A DNA stretch of 64,000 nt from Bacteroidales bacterium (GTDB taxonomy: Bacteria > Bacteroidota > Bacteroidia > Bacteroidales > UBA932), in contig JAEDEB010000001.1 of assembly GCA_016293535.1 (NCBI GenBank), positions 1 to 64,000 of the forward strand, read 5' to 3'. The translations under genes and the position numbers were made by a program. A model generated the notes under the pieces. That model searched no databases. It saw only the letters and a program-made list of their open reading frames with translations, and was not told the origin of the DNA. Position 1 is the first letter of the stretch. Every line of letters starts with the position of its first letter. This document shows positions 17,323-26,329 of the stretch, piece after piece.

Positions 17323-19722
17323 TCAGAATACGAATGTGATCACGTCGTCAATGTTCTTGACATAGTGGAAGTCGAGACCTTCGACATAAATGCGCTGTAT
17401 GTCTTCCACATCCTTGCGGTTGTCTTCGGAAATCACGATGGTGTGGACTCCGGAACGCTTGGCTGCGAGAATCTTCTCCTTGATGCCTCCGACAGGGAGA
17501 ACCCTGCCCCTGAGAGTCATCTCTCCCGTCATTGCGATTCCGCTTCTTATCTTGCGGCCGCGGAATGCAGAGACCATTGAGGTCACCATAGTGATTCCTG
17601 CCGAAGGACCGTCCTTGGGAGTGGCTCCCTCCGGAACGTGTACGTGAACGTCCCTGGCTGCAAAATCCTCATACTCAAGGCCGGTGAGTTCCGGATGAGC
17701 CTTGATGTACTGGTATGCGATCGTCGCGGATTCCTTCATCACGTCTCCGAGGTTGCCCGTCATGGTGAGAGTTCCCTTGCCCTTGCTGATGCTGCTTTCC
17801 ACGAAGAGTATTTCTCCGCCCATCTCAGTCCATGCAAGTCCCGTCACCACTCCCGGAGCTTCGTTGCCCTTCTGTATGTCGTGGAAGTTGGTCGGCAGCC
17901 CCAGGTATTCCTTGAGGTCAGCCTTCTTGACCATTTCCGGGGTTTTCTCGTCGAGAGCTATCTTCTTCGCTGTCACCCTGGCAATCTTAGCAATCTGTTT
18001 CTCCAGACCGCGGACTCCGGATTCGTGAGTGTAGTTGTCGATGATCTCCCTGAGGGCGTGCTTCTCAATCCTGAGCTGGGACTTCTGGAGTCCGTGCTCC
18101 TGTATCTGCTTAGGAATCAGATAGTTCTTGGCAATTTCCATCTTTTCCTCCGCAAGATAGCCGCTTACGTTTATCATCTCCATCCTGTCCTTGAGTGCCG
18201 GCTGTATCGATGAGATGCTGTTGGCCGTCGTTATGAAGAGCACGTTGGAAAGGTCGTAGTCTATGTCGAGGTAGTTGTCGTGGAAGGCTCCGTTCTGCTC
18301 GGGGTCCAGGGCCTCAAGCAGGGCGGATGATGGATCACCCTTGAAGTCACTGCCTATCTTGTCTATCTCGTCGAGCACTATCACCGGATTGGAGGTGCCT
18401 GCGCGGTTGATTCCGTTGAGAATTCTTCCCGGAAGGGCTCCGATGTAAGTTTTCCTGTGGCCTCTGATTTCAGATTCGTCGTGTGCTCCGCCGAGAGCAA
18501 TGCGCACGTACTTCCTGCCGAGGGCCCTGGCCACCGATTTGCCGAGGCTGGTCTTTCCTACTCCCGGAGGGCCGTAGAGGCAAAGTATTGGCGACTTCAT
18601 ATCTCCCTTGAGCTTGAGAACTGCGAGATACTCGATTATTCTCTCCTTGACTTTCTCCAGTCCGAAGTGGTCCTCGTCGAGAACCTCGCGGGCGTGCCTG
18701 AGGTCAAGGTTGTCCTGTGAAATCTTACCCCAAGGGAGGTCGAGCATGAACTGTATATAGTTATACTGTATGCTGTAGTCCGGAGAACTAGGGTTGTAGC
18801 GCTCCAGCTTCGCGAGTTCCTTTTCGAAGATTTCCTGGACGGATGCAGGCCAGAGTTTCTCCTCGGCGAGGGCGCGGAACCTGTCGAAGTCCTCCATGTC
18901 ATCCATTCCGAGTTCTTCCTGGATGGTCTTGAGCTGACTGTTGAGGTAGTACTCCCTCTGCTGCTGGTCGATTTCCTGCTTTACCTTCGCGTTGATGTCC
19001 TGCTTGATCTTCAGAAGTTCGGTCTGGGTGTCCAGACATCTGAGGAGTTTCATCGCCCTTGCGGGTATGTTGTCCACTGCAAGCAGTTCTATCTTCTCGG
19101 TGTAGTTCTCCGTTTCTATCGATGTGGCCACGAAGTTGACGAGGAATTCGAAGTCCTCGATGCTCCTGAGCGCTGCAATAGCCTCTTTCGGCGCAGGACC
19201 GCCCATCCTCATCACATTGACGGCGTTCTCCTTGATCGCTTCCGTCATCGCCTTGATCTTGTTCGGTTCCGCACCGTCCATATTGTCATGGACATAGCTG
19301 ACCCTTCCGAGCATATATGGTTCATATTCGACTATCTCCTCGAGTTTGAACCTTGATATGCCCTGAAGAATGGCAGTAACCGTACCGTCAGGCATCTCGA
19401 GTGTCTTCATCACCCTTGCCGCAGTACCGTGGGTGAAGAGGTCCTCCTTGACAGGGTCCTCGACTGACATGTCGTTCTGGGGTACGGCGCCGATGAAAAG
19501 ACCGTGCTTTTCCGCATCGGCGATAAGTTTCATGGACTTCTCGCGTCCTATGGTTATAGGGTATATGCTCCCCGGAAACAGAACGGCATTTCTGAGCGCC
19601 AGAATCGGCAGCGACTCAGGCAGTTCATTTATGTCGACCTTGGGCAGTCCCTCTCCCTGCATCACCGGAATGATGCTCACTTCCGCACCGGGCTGGGCAA
19701 AAAACTCTTTGAAATCTCTCAT
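17323..19722 (-). CDS. lon: ATP-dependent protease Lon
   Basis: Cytosolic AAA+ protease that degrades misfolded and regulatory proteins. The N-terminal LON substrate domain (about 30-230) is followed by a coiled-coil, the AAA module with Walker [12 protein letters not shown] near 382-389, and the S16 protease domain with catalytic Ser in DGPSAGITM near 707 and Lys in [14 protein letters not shown] near 750. 799 residues is typical. The nearest promoter box is 150 bases upstream, giving a leader of about 145 bases with short inverted repeats such as AGGAAT/ATTCCT. ung follows in the same operon. Confidence 0.97.
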   Translation of the reverse strand: MRDFKEFFAQPGAEVSIIPVMQGEGLPKVDINELPESLPILALRNAVLFPGSIYPITIGREKSMKLIADAEKHGLFIGAVPQNDMSVEDPVKEDLFTHGTAARVMKTLEMPDGTVTAILQGISRFKLEEIVEYEPYMLGRVSYVHDNMDGAEPNKIKAMTEAIKENAVNVMRMGGPAPKEAIAALRSIEDFEFLVNFVATSIETENYTEKIELLAVDNIPARAMKLLRCLDTQTELLKIKQDINAKVKQEIDQQQREYYLNSQLKTIQEELGMDDMEDFDRFRALAEEKLWPASVQEIFEKELAKLERYNPSSPDYSIQYNYIQFMLDLPWGKISQDNLDLRHAREVLDEDHFGLEKVKERIIEYLAVLKLKGDMKSPILCLYGPPGVGKTSLGKSVARALGRKYVRIALGGAHDESEIRGHRKTYIGALPGRILNGINRAGTSNPVIVLDEIDKIGSDFKGDPSSALLEALDPEQNGAFHDNYLDIDYDLSNVLFITTANSISSIQPALKDRMEMINVSGYLAEEKMEIAKNYLIPKQIQEHGLQKSQLRIEKHALREIIDNYTHESGVRGLEKQIAKIARVTAKKIALDEKTPEMVKKADLKEYLGLPTNFHDIQKGNEAPGVVTGLAWTEMGGEILFVESSISKGKGTLTMTGNLGDVMKESATIAYQYIKAHPELTGLEYEDFAARDVHVHVPEGATPKDGPSAGITMVTSMVSAFRGRKIRSGIAMTGEMTLRGRVLPVGGIKEKILAAKRSGVHTIVISEDNRKDVEDIQRIYVEGLDFHYVKNIDDVITFVF

Positions 19723-19872
19723 CTGTTATGTGTTCAAATTCGGTGGTGTGTCTTTAGGAATCTTCATATTCCTTATGTCACCGTTCATTAATCATATTAC
19801 TACGACTGACAAAATGGCAGAATCCCGTCAGGAATCCTGCTTTATCAATATATGGTCAATCATTGTGCCAGG

Positions 19873-19880
19873 CAAAGATA
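19873..19880 (-). promoter_or_regulatory. Putative lon-ung promoter, -7 element TATCTTTG
   Basis: Exact TAnnTTTG on the minus strand, but 150 bases before the lon ATG, so the mRNA would have a long leader. It is the only exact match in the interval. Confidence 0.4.
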
Positions 19881-19900
19881 TGAGATTTTTCACATTATAT

Positions 19901-19931
19901 TTTGCTAATTGAAAATTTAAGCGTAATTTTG
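19901..19931 (+). promoter_or_regulatory. Putative HU promoter with both boxes
   Basis: TTTG at 19901-19904 and TAATTTTG at 19924-19931, 19 bases apart, fit the Bacteroidota -33/-7 arrangement well. The HU ATG is 39 bases further on. Confidence 0.7.
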
Positions 19932-19970
19932 CAAGGTTATACCCCATATGTACTAAATAGATAGACAGAT

Positions 19971-20246
19971 ATGACAAAGGCAGAAATCGTTGACGCTATC
20001 GCTAAGGCTACAAGCGTCGAAAAAATCACAGTGCAGACTGTAGTGGAGGCATTCATGGAGACCGTGGAGAATGCTCTCGCCGAGAATGAACCGGTATACC
20101 TTCGCGGTTTCGGCAGCTTCATCATCAAGCACAGGGCTGAGAAGGCTGCGAGGAACATTACAAAGAATACTACCATCACAATTCCTGAGCACAACATTCC
20201 GGCATTCAAGCCGGCTAAGGTGTTCATCGCAAAGGTGAAGAAATAA
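19971..20246 (+). CDS. HU/IHF family DNA-binding protein
   Basis: A 91-residue histone-like protein starting MTKAEIVDAIAKAT, with the HU core FMETVENAL and the beta-arm region RGFGSFIIKHRAEKAARNI and FKPAKVF. It bends and compacts DNA as a dimer. It has the best-formed promoter in the window and is followed 21 bases later by a 30-residue basic peptide gene, with a shared terminator, so the two are likely cotranscribed. Confidence 0.96.
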   Translation: MTKAEIVDAIAKATSVEKITVQTVVEAFMETVENALAENEPVYLRGFGSFIIKHRAEKAARNITKNTTITIPEHNIPAFKPAKVFIAKVKK

Positions 20247-20267
20247 ATCTATTAAACACTTAATACC

Positions 20268-20360
20268 ATGCCAAACGGAAAGAAGCACAAGAGGCATAAG
20301 ATGGCTACGCACAAGCGTAAGAAACGTCTTCGCAAGAACAGACACAAGAAGAGAAAGTAG
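20268..20360 (+). CDS. 30-residue basic peptide, probable AURKAIP1/COX24-type ribosomal protein (bS22/mS38-like)
   Basis: A short reading frame of 31 codons including stop, beginning MPNGKKHKRHKMATHKRKK and ending RHKKRK; about two thirds of residues are Lys, Arg or His. The pattern KRxKMxxHKxRKxLRxxR resembles the bacterial AURKAIP1/COX24 peptides, whose mycobacterial member is ribosomal protein bS22 and whose mitochondrial relative is mS38. Similar peptides are conserved in Bacteroidota (from memory). It lies between HU and a strong terminator, consistent with high expression. Coding status is well supported by composition and position; ribosomal location is inference. Confidence 0.82.
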   Translation: MPNGKKHKRHKMATHKRKKRLRKNRHKKRK

Positions 20361-20391
20361 TCTTTGCCGTCTAGGCTCTTGCTGAATTTAC

Positions 20392-20420
20392 AGGCTGGCC
20401 AAGCTCGGCCGGCCTTTTTT
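20392..20420 (+). terminator. Rho-independent terminator after HU and the basic peptide
   Basis: AGGCTGGCC and GGCCGGCCT form a stem with one G-T wobble around AAGCTC, followed by six T. It ends 14 bases before rng, which may depend on read-through since no exact promoter box lies between. Confidence 0.75.
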
Positions 20421-20434
20421 GTTTTGCCGAAAAT

Positions 20435-21997
20435 ATGGAATCTGAATCAGCAAAGGATCTGATCGTCGACGTGGGGTCGACGGAAGTCTCGATAGCGCTG
20501 ATGGAAAACCATCGTCTTATCGAGCTCGACAAGGAGTCCAGCCAGGGACACAGTTTCTGCGTGGGGGATGTCTTCCTCGGCAAGGTCAAGAAGCTGCTCC
20601 CGTCCCTGAATGCTGCCTTTGTGGATATCGGAGATGAAAAGGAGGCGTTCGTTCACTATCTTGACCTCGGACTGTATTTCAATGCATACGACGAGTTTGT
20701 CAAGAGACTGAATCCCAACACCAACCACAAGGGTGTCTACTCCCATATCAAGCTGGAGTCACCCCTCCCCAAGGATGGCAGAATCGAGAATGTCCTCACT
20801 CAGGGGCAGATGATTCTGGTCCAGATCGTCAAGGAGCCGATTTCCACAAAAGGGTCAAGACTGACTGCGGAGATTTCATTGGCAGGACGCAACATTGTAC
20901 TGCTCCCCTTCAACAACAGGGTGAGCGTTTCCCAGAAAATCTCCTCCAAGGAGGAGAGAAGAAGACTTGAGCTGCTGGTCAAGAACATTCTTCCCAAGAA
21001 TTATGGAGCGATAATACGCACGGCTGCGGAGGGCAAGAATGCCCAGGTGCTCGATGCGGAACTCCTTTCGCTCGTCGACAAATGGGAGAGTTCCTGGCGC
21101 AGACTCGCAAGATCCAAGTCGGTCCAGCTACTCTTCACAGAGTACAGCAAGACCACCGTAGTCCTTCGCGACCTCCTCAACGATTCCTTCACGAACATTT
21201 ATGTGAATGACGAGAATACCTGTGAGGAAATCCGCAAGTACATCTCCCTGATTTCTCCAGAGCAGGAGAAGATTGTGAAACTCTACAGGGAGAAGGAACC
21301 TATCTTTGACCATTTCGAGGTCACAAGGCAGATAAAGAGTTCCTTCGGAAAGGTGGTGCCCATAAAACAGGGGGCCTATCTTGTGATCGAGCACACAGAA
21401 GCATTGCACGTCGTGGACGTGAACAGCGGCACGCGTTCCAAGAACAAGGAACAGGAGCAGAACACCTTCGATGTGAACTGCAATGCCGCGGAAGAGATTG
21501 CCCGCCAGATGAGGCTCCGTGATATGGGCGGTATCATCATTGTCGATTTCATAGACATGAATACCCAGGAGCACAAGGCGGCCCTGCTGAAGTATATGCA
21601 GGACTTGATGGCATCGGACAAGGCCAAGCACAATGTGCTTCCTCTGACCAAGTTCGGTCTGATGCAGATAACCCGTCAGAGGGTTCGTCCTGCGACCGAG
21701 ATAAACACTTTGGAAGTTTGTCCGGTATGTCACGGCACGGGAAAGATCTCTTCGAGCGTTGTCATTGACGAGGATATCGAGAGAAAACTTTCGACTCTCG
21801 CATCCGACAGGCCGGGGAGGCCTCTCACCCTCAGGGTCAGTCCTATACTCGGGGCGTACCTGAAGAGGGGATTGTTCAAGTCGATATTGTCGCAGTGGAA
21901 GCGCAAGTACAGATGTCCGCTGACTCTTGAGGAGGTTACGGATTTTACTGTCCTGCAGAATGAATTTTATGATGAAGAAGGAGCCAGGCTTGAGTAG
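20435..21997 (+). CDS. rng: Ribonuclease E/G family (RNase G)
   Basis: Endoribonuclease of rRNA maturation and mRNA turnover. The N-terminus carries the S1 domain with FLGKVKKLLPSLNAAFVDIG. Catalytic Mg-binding Asp residues are in VVDVNSGTRS and IIIVDFIDM, and the zinc-link cysteines in CPVCHGTGK. At 520 residues it is the RNase G form without the long RNase E scaffold tail. Its stop codon lies inside the loop of its own terminator hairpin. It follows the HU operon directly. Confidence 0.95.
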   Translation: MESESAKDLIVDVGSTEVSIALMENHRLIELDKESSQGHSFCVGDVFLGKVKKLLPSLNAAFVDIGDEKEAFVHYLDLGLYFNAYDEFVKRLNPNTNHKGVYSHIKLESPLPKDGRIENVLTQGQMILVQIVKEPISTKGSRLTAEISLAGRNIVLLPFNNRVSVSQKISSKEERRRLELLVKNILPKNYGAIIRTAAEGKNAQVLDAELLSLVDKWESSWRRLARSKSVQLLFTEYSKTTVVLRDLLNDSFTNIYVNDENTCEEIRKYISLISPEQEKIVKLYREKEPIFDHFEVTRQIKSSFGKVVPIKQGAYLVIEHTEALHVVDVNSGTRSKNKEQEQNTFDVNCNAAEEIARQMRLRDMGGIIIVDFIDMNTQEHKAALLKYMQDLMASDKAKHNVLPLTKFGLMQITRQRVRPATEINTLEVCPVCHGTGKISSSVVIDEDIERKLSTLASDRPGRPLTLRVSPILGAYLKRGLFKSILSQWKRKYRCPLTLEEVTDFTVLQNEFYDEEGARLE

Positions 21998-22012
21998 CTT
22001 GGCTCCTTTTTT
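21980..22012 (+). terminator. Terminator overlapping the rng stop codon
   Basis: GGAGCCAGGCT and AGCTTGGCTCC form an 11-bp stem with one wobble around TGAGT, then six T. The rng stop TAG (21995-21997) is in the loop/right arm, so the final rng codons form the left arm. Confidence 0.82.
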
Positions 22013-22013
22013 G

Positions 22014-22021
22014 TATATTTG
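22014..22021 (+). promoter_or_regulatory. Putative promoter of the RHH-TSCPD pair, TATATTTG
   Basis: Exact TAnnTTTG immediately after the rng terminator T-run. A TTG at 21990-21992, inside the terminator loop, is 21 bases upstream and could be the -33 box. Confidence 0.6.
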
Positions 22022-22041
22022 CGGCACGCATTTGAAAAGCA

Positions 22042-22275
22042 ATGACCCGAAAGAAGAAAGCGACAGTCCCTGTGGACCCCGAATATCTAAGGAAGCAGAA
22101 GGCTTCCATGCTCAGGTCCAACCGGCAGGTTCTGTATTTCAATGATTCCGAACTCGATGCCGTGAATGCCTATTGCAGGAAGTTCAGGATTCGTTCGAAG
22201 TCGTCACTTCTCAGGGAAATAGTAATGGAAAGAATTATCTCGGAACTGGAGGATAACCATCCTACCCTGTTCTGA
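22042..22275 (+). CDS. Small ribbon-helix-helix-like protein
   Basis: A 77-residue protein with a basic start (MTRKKKATVPVDPEYLRKQK) and a region that reads as a ribbon-helix-helix: a beta strand RQVLYFND, helix A SELDAVNAYCRKFRI and helix B SKSSLLREIVMERII. That fold binds DNA as a dimer in MetJ/Arc-type repressors. Assignment rests on secondary-structure pattern alone, so function is inference. It has its own promoter and is 16 bases upstream of the TSCPD gene, which it may regulate. Confidence 0.72.
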   Translation: MTRKKKATVPVDPEYLRKQKASMLRSNRQVLYFNDSELDAVNAYCRKFRIRSKSSLLREIVMERIISELEDNHPTLF

Positions 22276-22291
22276 AAAGCAACAATGAATT

Positions 22292-22711
22292 ATGGACAGA
22301 AGAAAATTTCTTGCAGCCGGTGTGATTGCCGCTTCGGCTGCCGTACTCCCGAAGGCCCCGCTCCTTGCGGCCGATCCTCAGTTCGGCGCGAAATCGACTC
22401 CGGGTCCTGTGGATGATTTCAAGATTTTGAAGAATGAGGTCAAGGATGGTGTGCGCTATGTGAGCGCTACGCCGAGCGCAAAGGTCTGCTCGAAGATGAT
22501 CAACATTCAAATCAATACAAAGGACAACACTATCAAGGCCTGCGAGTTCGTAAGGGGCTGCCCGGGCAATGCCATAGGGCTCTGCTCCCTGATCGAGGGA
22601 ATGAAGGTGTCTGAGGTGATACGCAGGCTCGGCAACATCAACTGCGCCGGTCGAGGCACTTCCTGCCCGGACCAGCTCGCGAGGATACTTACATCCCTCA
22701 AGCTCAAGTAA
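22292..22711 (+). CDS. TSCPD-domain protein with a Tat-type leader
   Basis: A 139-residue protein. Residues 1-27 look like a twin-arginine signal: DRRKFLAAG followed by a hydrophobic run and LLAAD. The rest is a TSCPD domain with conserved Cys (CEFVRGCPGNAIGLC, then INCAGRGTSCPDQLA), a fold found at the end of some ribonucleotide reductases and in small stand-alone TIGR03905-type proteins that probably bind metal. Stand-alone members known to me are cytoplasmic, so the leader is unusual. No tat genes are in the window. The stop abuts the stop of alr with no base between. Confidence 0.83.
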   Translation: MDRRKFLAAGVIAASAAVLPKAPLLAADPQFGAKSTPGPVDDFKILKNEVKDGVRYVSATPSAKVCSKMINIQINTKDNTIKACEFVRGCPGNAIGLCSLIEGMKVSEVIRRLGNINCAGRGTSCPDQLARILTSLKLK

Positions 22712-23821
22712 TCAGCGTGTTACAACCCTTTCTATCCTGCGGGGTATTGAAGTCAGGATTTCGTATGGAATGGTTCCAAGGATTTCGGCGAGCTCGTCAA
22801 CAGACGGGTCCTCGCCGAAAATCGTTACGGTGTCACCCACCTTCGCATCGGTTCCGGTGATGTCAAGCATACACATGTCCATGCAGATGTTTCCTATGGT
22901 CGGGACTCTCTTCCCGTTGAGGAGGAAGGAGCATTTCCCGCGTCCGAGGTGGCGGTCGATGCCGTCGGCGTATCCAAGCGGAATGGTGGCGATGGTGGTG
23001 CCTTCAGGGGCGACCTTGCCCCATAGACCATAACCTATGCACCCGTCTTCCGGGCGGAGTCTCTTGATCTGCAGAATTTTGCATTTGAGGGAGGCCACGG
23101 GGGAAAGCTTTACGCCCGGTACTGAGCTGACGCCGTAGATGCCGATGCCCAGACGCACCATGTCAAACTGGTAGCGGGTGAATCTTTCTATCCCGGCGGA
23201 GTTGAGTATGTGGTACATAGGCCTGTATCCCAGCCCTTCGCTGATGAGGTCGGCGTTCTTTCTGAAGAGTCCTATCTGCGCGAGAGTGTATTCGTCGTAT
23301 TCCGGGTCGTCTGCCGCAGAAAGGTGGGAGTAGATTGAATGAAGACGCACATATTCGCAGCCCCGCAGGTAATCGATCAGTTCCCTGAGTTCTCCGCTCA
23401 TGAATCCGAGACGGTGCATTCCGGTATCCAGCTTAATGTGGATGGGAAAGTCCTTGCGTCCCTTGGCGCGCAACACTTCCACAAGTGCTTTGAGGGTGTC
23501 CATATTGGGGATTCCCGGTTCCAGCCCGAAATCGACAATTTCGTTGAAGAAGTCGGTTCCTGTCGTGAGCACGAGTATCGGAGTCATTATGCCTGCCCGT
23601 CTGAGTTCGACGCCTTCTACGGGGTAGGCGACAGCGAAATAGTCTGCTCCGGCGTCGCGGAGCATGGATGCGAATTCGACAGCGCCGTGACCGTAGGCGT
23701 TGGCCTTCACGAGCACCAGCATTTTTGTTCCGGGGTCGAGTTTGGCCCTGAAGTATCTGTAGTTCTCGAGACAGTTTGACAGTTTAAGTTCAAGTCTTGA
23801 GAAATCGTTGTTGTCAGTCAT
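22712..23821 (-). CDS. alr: Alanine racemase
   Basis: PLP enzyme that makes D-alanine for peptidoglycan. PLP-binding Lys is in MLVLVKANAYGHGAVEFA and the catalytic Tyr region in the C-terminal beta domain (GYGLWGKVAPEGTTIATIPLGYADG). I take the ATG at 23821 (369 residues, normal). The frame continues upstream, but the promoter box at 23841-23848 excludes those codons. It converges on the TSCPD gene with the two stops touching. Confidence 0.95.
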   Translation of the reverse strand: MTDNNDFSRLELKLSNCLENYRYFRAKLDPGTKMLVLVKANAYGHGAVEFASMLRDAGADYFAVAYPVEGVELRRAGIMTPILVLTTGTDFFNEIVDFGLEPGIPNMDTLKALVEVLRAKGRKDFPIHIKLDTGMHRLGFMSGELRELIDYLRGCEYVRLHSIYSHLSAADDPEYDEYTLAQIGLFRKNADLISEGLGYRPMYHILNSAGIERFTRYQFDMVRLGIGIYGVSSVPGVKLSPVASLKCKILQIKRLRPEDGCIGYGLWGKVAPEGTTIATIPLGYADGIDRHLGRGKCSFLLNGKRVPTIGNICMDMCMLDITGTDAKVGDTVTIFGEDPSVDELAEILGTIPYEILTSIPRRIERVVTR

Positions 23822-23840
23822 ATTGCAGAATATGTCAGTG

Positions 23841-23848
23841 CAAATATA
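23841..23848 (-). promoter_or_regulatory. Putative alr promoter, -7 element TATATTTG
   Basis: Exact TAnnTTTG on the minus strand, 19 bases before the chosen alr ATG. Confidence 0.6.
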
Positions 23849-23928
23849 CTGAATAAACTGACAAATTGTTAAATTAGCGGGATGGCGGGCTTTTTGAACG
23901 CTGAATACCGAACAAATATTGAACAACT

Positions 23929-24606
23929 ATGATATATGTCATTTCCATCGTGGTGATGGCCCTCAGCTGGCTGGTCCAGCATATGCTTACAAGCAGATTT
24001 CAAAAGTATTCCCGTATTCCGGTGGCGGGCGGACTGACAGGAGCCGATGTCGCACGGAGGATGCTGGCGGAGAACGGCATTGACGATGTCACCGTATCTT
24101 CTGTGCCAGGCCAGCTCACCGACCATTACAATCCCGCAACCAAGGTCGTCAACCTCAGCGAGTCCGTGTACGGCAGCTGCTCGATAGCGGCTGCGGCAGT
24201 TGCGGCTCACGAATGCGGCCACGCTCTTCAGCATGCACGCGGATATGCGCCCCTCAAACTCCGTTCGGCCCTCGTTCCCGTTGTCAGCTTTGCAAGCAAT
24301 ATCGTGATGTGGGTACTTCTGGCGGGTATTCTCCTCATCAACGTATTTCCTTCACTGATCTGGTTCGGCATAGGCCTGTTCGCGATGACGACTCTCTTCA
24401 GCCTCGTCACCCTTCCGGTGGAAATCAATGCGTCGAGGCGTGCGGTTGCCTGGCTCGACTACTCCGGCATCGCCGACTATGAAACCCACGGAATGGCTGT
24501 GGACGCTCTGAAGTGGGCTGCATACACCTATGTCGTTGCCGCTCTCGGCTCACTGGCCACCTTGTTTTATTATGTGGCTATAGCGCTGGGCGGACGTCGG
24601 GACTGA
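23929..24606 (+). CDS. YugP-type membrane zinc metallopeptidase
   Basis: A 225-residue integral membrane protein. The zinc site HEFGH-type motif is AHECGHALQHARGY (HExxH in the form HECGH near residues 93-97). An N-terminal hydrophobic helix precedes it and two or three more follow (SFASNIVMWVLLAGIL, TYVVAALGSLATLFYYVAI). This is the YugP family of neutral zinc peptidases, whose substrates are unknown. It is divergent from alr and followed by a promoter for pdxA, so it appears to be transcribed alone. No exact promoter box was seen. Confidence 0.88.
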   Translation: MIYVISIVVMALSWLVQHMLTSRFQKYSRIPVAGGLTGADVARRMLAENGIDDVTVSSVPGQLTDHYNPATKVVNLSESVYGSCSIAAAAVAAHECGHALQHARGYAPLKLRSALVPVVSFASNIVMWVLLAGILLINVFPSLIWFGIGLFAMTTLFSLVTLPVEINASRRAVAWLDYSGIADYETHGMAVDALKWAAYTYVVAALGSLATLFYYVAIALGGRRD

Positions 24607-24631
24607 TGCAACTAATTTATTGAAAGATTAC

Positions 24632-24639
24632 TAACTTTG
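24632..24639 (+). promoter_or_regulatory. Putative pdxA-rnhA promoter, TAACTTTG
   Basis: Exact TAnnTTTG, 21 bases before the pdxA ATG at 24661. It overlaps and so excludes the in-frame TTG at 24637. Confidence 0.62.
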
Positions 24640-24660
24640 CGTTTCGCAAAAAATCAGTAT

Positions 24661-25743
24661 ATGTCAAGGAAACTCATAGTGGGAATTACCCAGGGAGATG
24701 GCAACGGTATAGGTTATGAGGTGATCATCAAGGCTCTCGCGGACGAGAGAATTCTGGATATGTTCACCCCCGTAATCTATGGATCTTCCAAGATATTCGG
24801 CTTCTACAGGAAGCAGATTCACAATATTGAACAGATAAATACGAACGTGGTGACATCTGCGAGGGACATCCATCCCAAGAGGGTCAATATAGTCAACTGC
24901 CTTCCGGAAAACGTGTTCGTCGAGCCGGGACAGCCGACCAGCGAGTCCGCAAAGTCAGCGATGACCGCGCTCAAGGCCGCTGTGGATGACATCAAGGCGG
25001 GGGTTATCGATGTTCTCGTCACCGCCCCGATCAACAAGAGGGCAATGGTGAACGAGGGCTTCGGATATACTGGACATACGGAATACCTGGAAAAGGAGTT
25101 CGGAGTGGACGAGGTTGCGATGATAATGGTAAGCGACCGTCTCAAGGTCGGTGTGGTGACCGGGCACATCCCTCTCAAGGACGTGCGTGAAAGCATCACG
25201 ACAGAAAAGATTCTCAGGAAGCTCCGCCTGATGAAGGCTTCCCTGCAAAGGGATTTTGGCGTCGACGAGCCGAAGATTGCAGTCCTTGGACTCAATCCGC
25301 ACTGCGGAGACGGGGGCCTTCTGGGTGATGAAGAGCAGCAGATTATTCTTCCGGCAGTCCAGCAGGCTGTTGAAGAGGGCATACTCGCTTTCGGACCTTA
25401 TTCTCCTGACGGATTCTTCGGTCTTGGAAACTATTCGAAATATGATGCGGTCCTTGCAATGTATCACGATCAGGGACTTACCCCTTTCAAGGCTCTTGCC
25501 TTCGAGGATGGTGTCAATTTCACGGCGGGACTCCCTGTGGTGAGGACCTCTCCTGACCATGGTACAGCCTATGAGATGGCAGGCCGCGACCTTGCCGATC
25601 CGCATTCCATGATGGCTTCCATCTATACGGCCATCGATGTTTTCAACAACAGGCGGCGCTATGACGAGCTTCAGGCCGGGAAGATGACTGTTCAGATGCC
25701 TGATACCGAAATCAAGCCGCGCGGCGGGCGCATCATCGAGTGA
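24661..25743 (+). CDS. pdxA: 4-hydroxythreonine-4-phosphate dehydrogenase
   Basis: Fourth enzyme of the deoxyxylulose-phosphate-dependent PLP pathway, NAD-dependent. It starts with ITQGDGNGIGYEVIIKAL; the metal-binding His residues are in GYTGHTEYL, the His after VAMYHDQGLTPFK, and SPDHGTAYEMAG. 360 residues. The start at 24661 follows the promoter box; an upstream TTG was rejected. The final codons overlap the GTG start of rnhA, giving GTGA coupling. Confidence 0.94.
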   Translation: MSRKLIVGITQGDGNGIGYEVIIKALADERILDMFTPVIYGSSKIFGFYRKQIHNIEQINTNVVTSARDIHPKRVNIVNCLPENVFVEPGQPTSESAKSAMTALKAAVDDIKAGVIDVLVTAPINKRAMVNEGFGYTGHTEYLEKEFGVDEVAMIMVSDRLKVGVVTGHIPLKDVRESITTEKILRKLRLMKASLQRDFGVDEPKIAVLGLNPHCGDGGLLGDEEQQIILPAVQQAVEEGILAFGPYSPDGFFGLGNYSKYDAVLAMYHDQGLTPFKALAFEDGVNFTAGLPVVRTSPDHGTAYEMAGRDLADPHSMMASIYTAIDVFNNRRRYDELQAGKMTVQMPDTEIKPRGGRIIE

Positions 25744-26228
25744 CATTGGCGGAAAGAAGACAGACCATCTTCCTCTATACGGACGGGGCTTCGAGCGGAA
25801 ACCCCGGCCCGGGAGGTTATGGAGTTATCCTGCGTTGCGGTTCCCTTGAAAAGGAACTCTCCGCAGGTTTTTCCTGTACAACCAACAACAGGATGGAACT
25901 GATGGCCGTGATAGTCGGGCTTGAGGCGATAAAGTGGGACAGGGTCGAAGTGACTGTCACGAGCGATTCGAGATACGTGGTCCAGGCTGTCAACGAGGGC
26001 TGGCTCGAGAACTGGAAGCGCAAGGGGTTCAGGAGGGTGAAGAATCCCGATTTATGGCTCAGGCTCATACCCCTTCTTGAGAGACACAATGTGAGATTCA
26101 CATGGGTGCACGGTCACTCCGGGCATCCGGAGAACGAGCGCTGCGACGCGCTTGCCGTCGCAGCGGGAGCCGGCGCCGCAGCCGCCGGGACCGTGCTTCC
26201 CCCGGATCCGGGCTATGACCCGGAATAA
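25740..26228 (+). CDS. rnhA: Ribonuclease HI
   Basis: Cleaves the RNA strand of RNA-DNA hybrids. All four catalytic acids are visible: Asp in YTDGASSGNPGPGGYG, Glu in NNRMELMAVI, Asp in TSDSRYV, and the C-terminal Asp in NERCDALAV, with the assisting His in GHSGHPENERCD. 162 residues; the final 20 or so are an Ala/Pro-rich tail. It begins with GTG overlapping the pdxA stop. Confidence 0.94.
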   Translation: MTLAERRQTIFLYTDGASSGNPGPGGYGVILRCGSLEKELSAGFSCTTNNRMELMAVIVGLEAIKWDRVEVTVTSDSRYVVQAVNEGWLENWKRKGFRRVKNPDLWLRLIPLLERHNVRFTWVHGHSGHPENERCDALAVAAGAGAAAAGTVLPPDPGYDPE

Positions 26229-26283
26229 GCCTCATCGTCTCGCGGCTGTCTTTCCGCTCCATCTTCGGAAGAATATCGGACTA

Positions 26284-26320
26284 TTCAAATCCGAAGCAAG
26301 TGATTTTTTGCAAATTACTT
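26284..26320 (+). repeat. TCAAATCTGAAGC repeat, copy 1
   Basis: Core TTCAAATCCGAAGCAAG followed by a T-rich run and CAAATTACTT. It aligns over about 37 bases with copies near 26381, 37998, 54888 and 61819. A near-promoter TATATTCG starts three bases after it. Upstream of secA. Confidence 0.72.
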
Positions 26321-26329
26321 AGTATATTC

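Noticed and set aside
24637..24660. Earlier TTG start for pdxA
   Set aside because: It overlaps the TAACTTTG promoter box; the ATG at 24661 gives the standard N-terminus.
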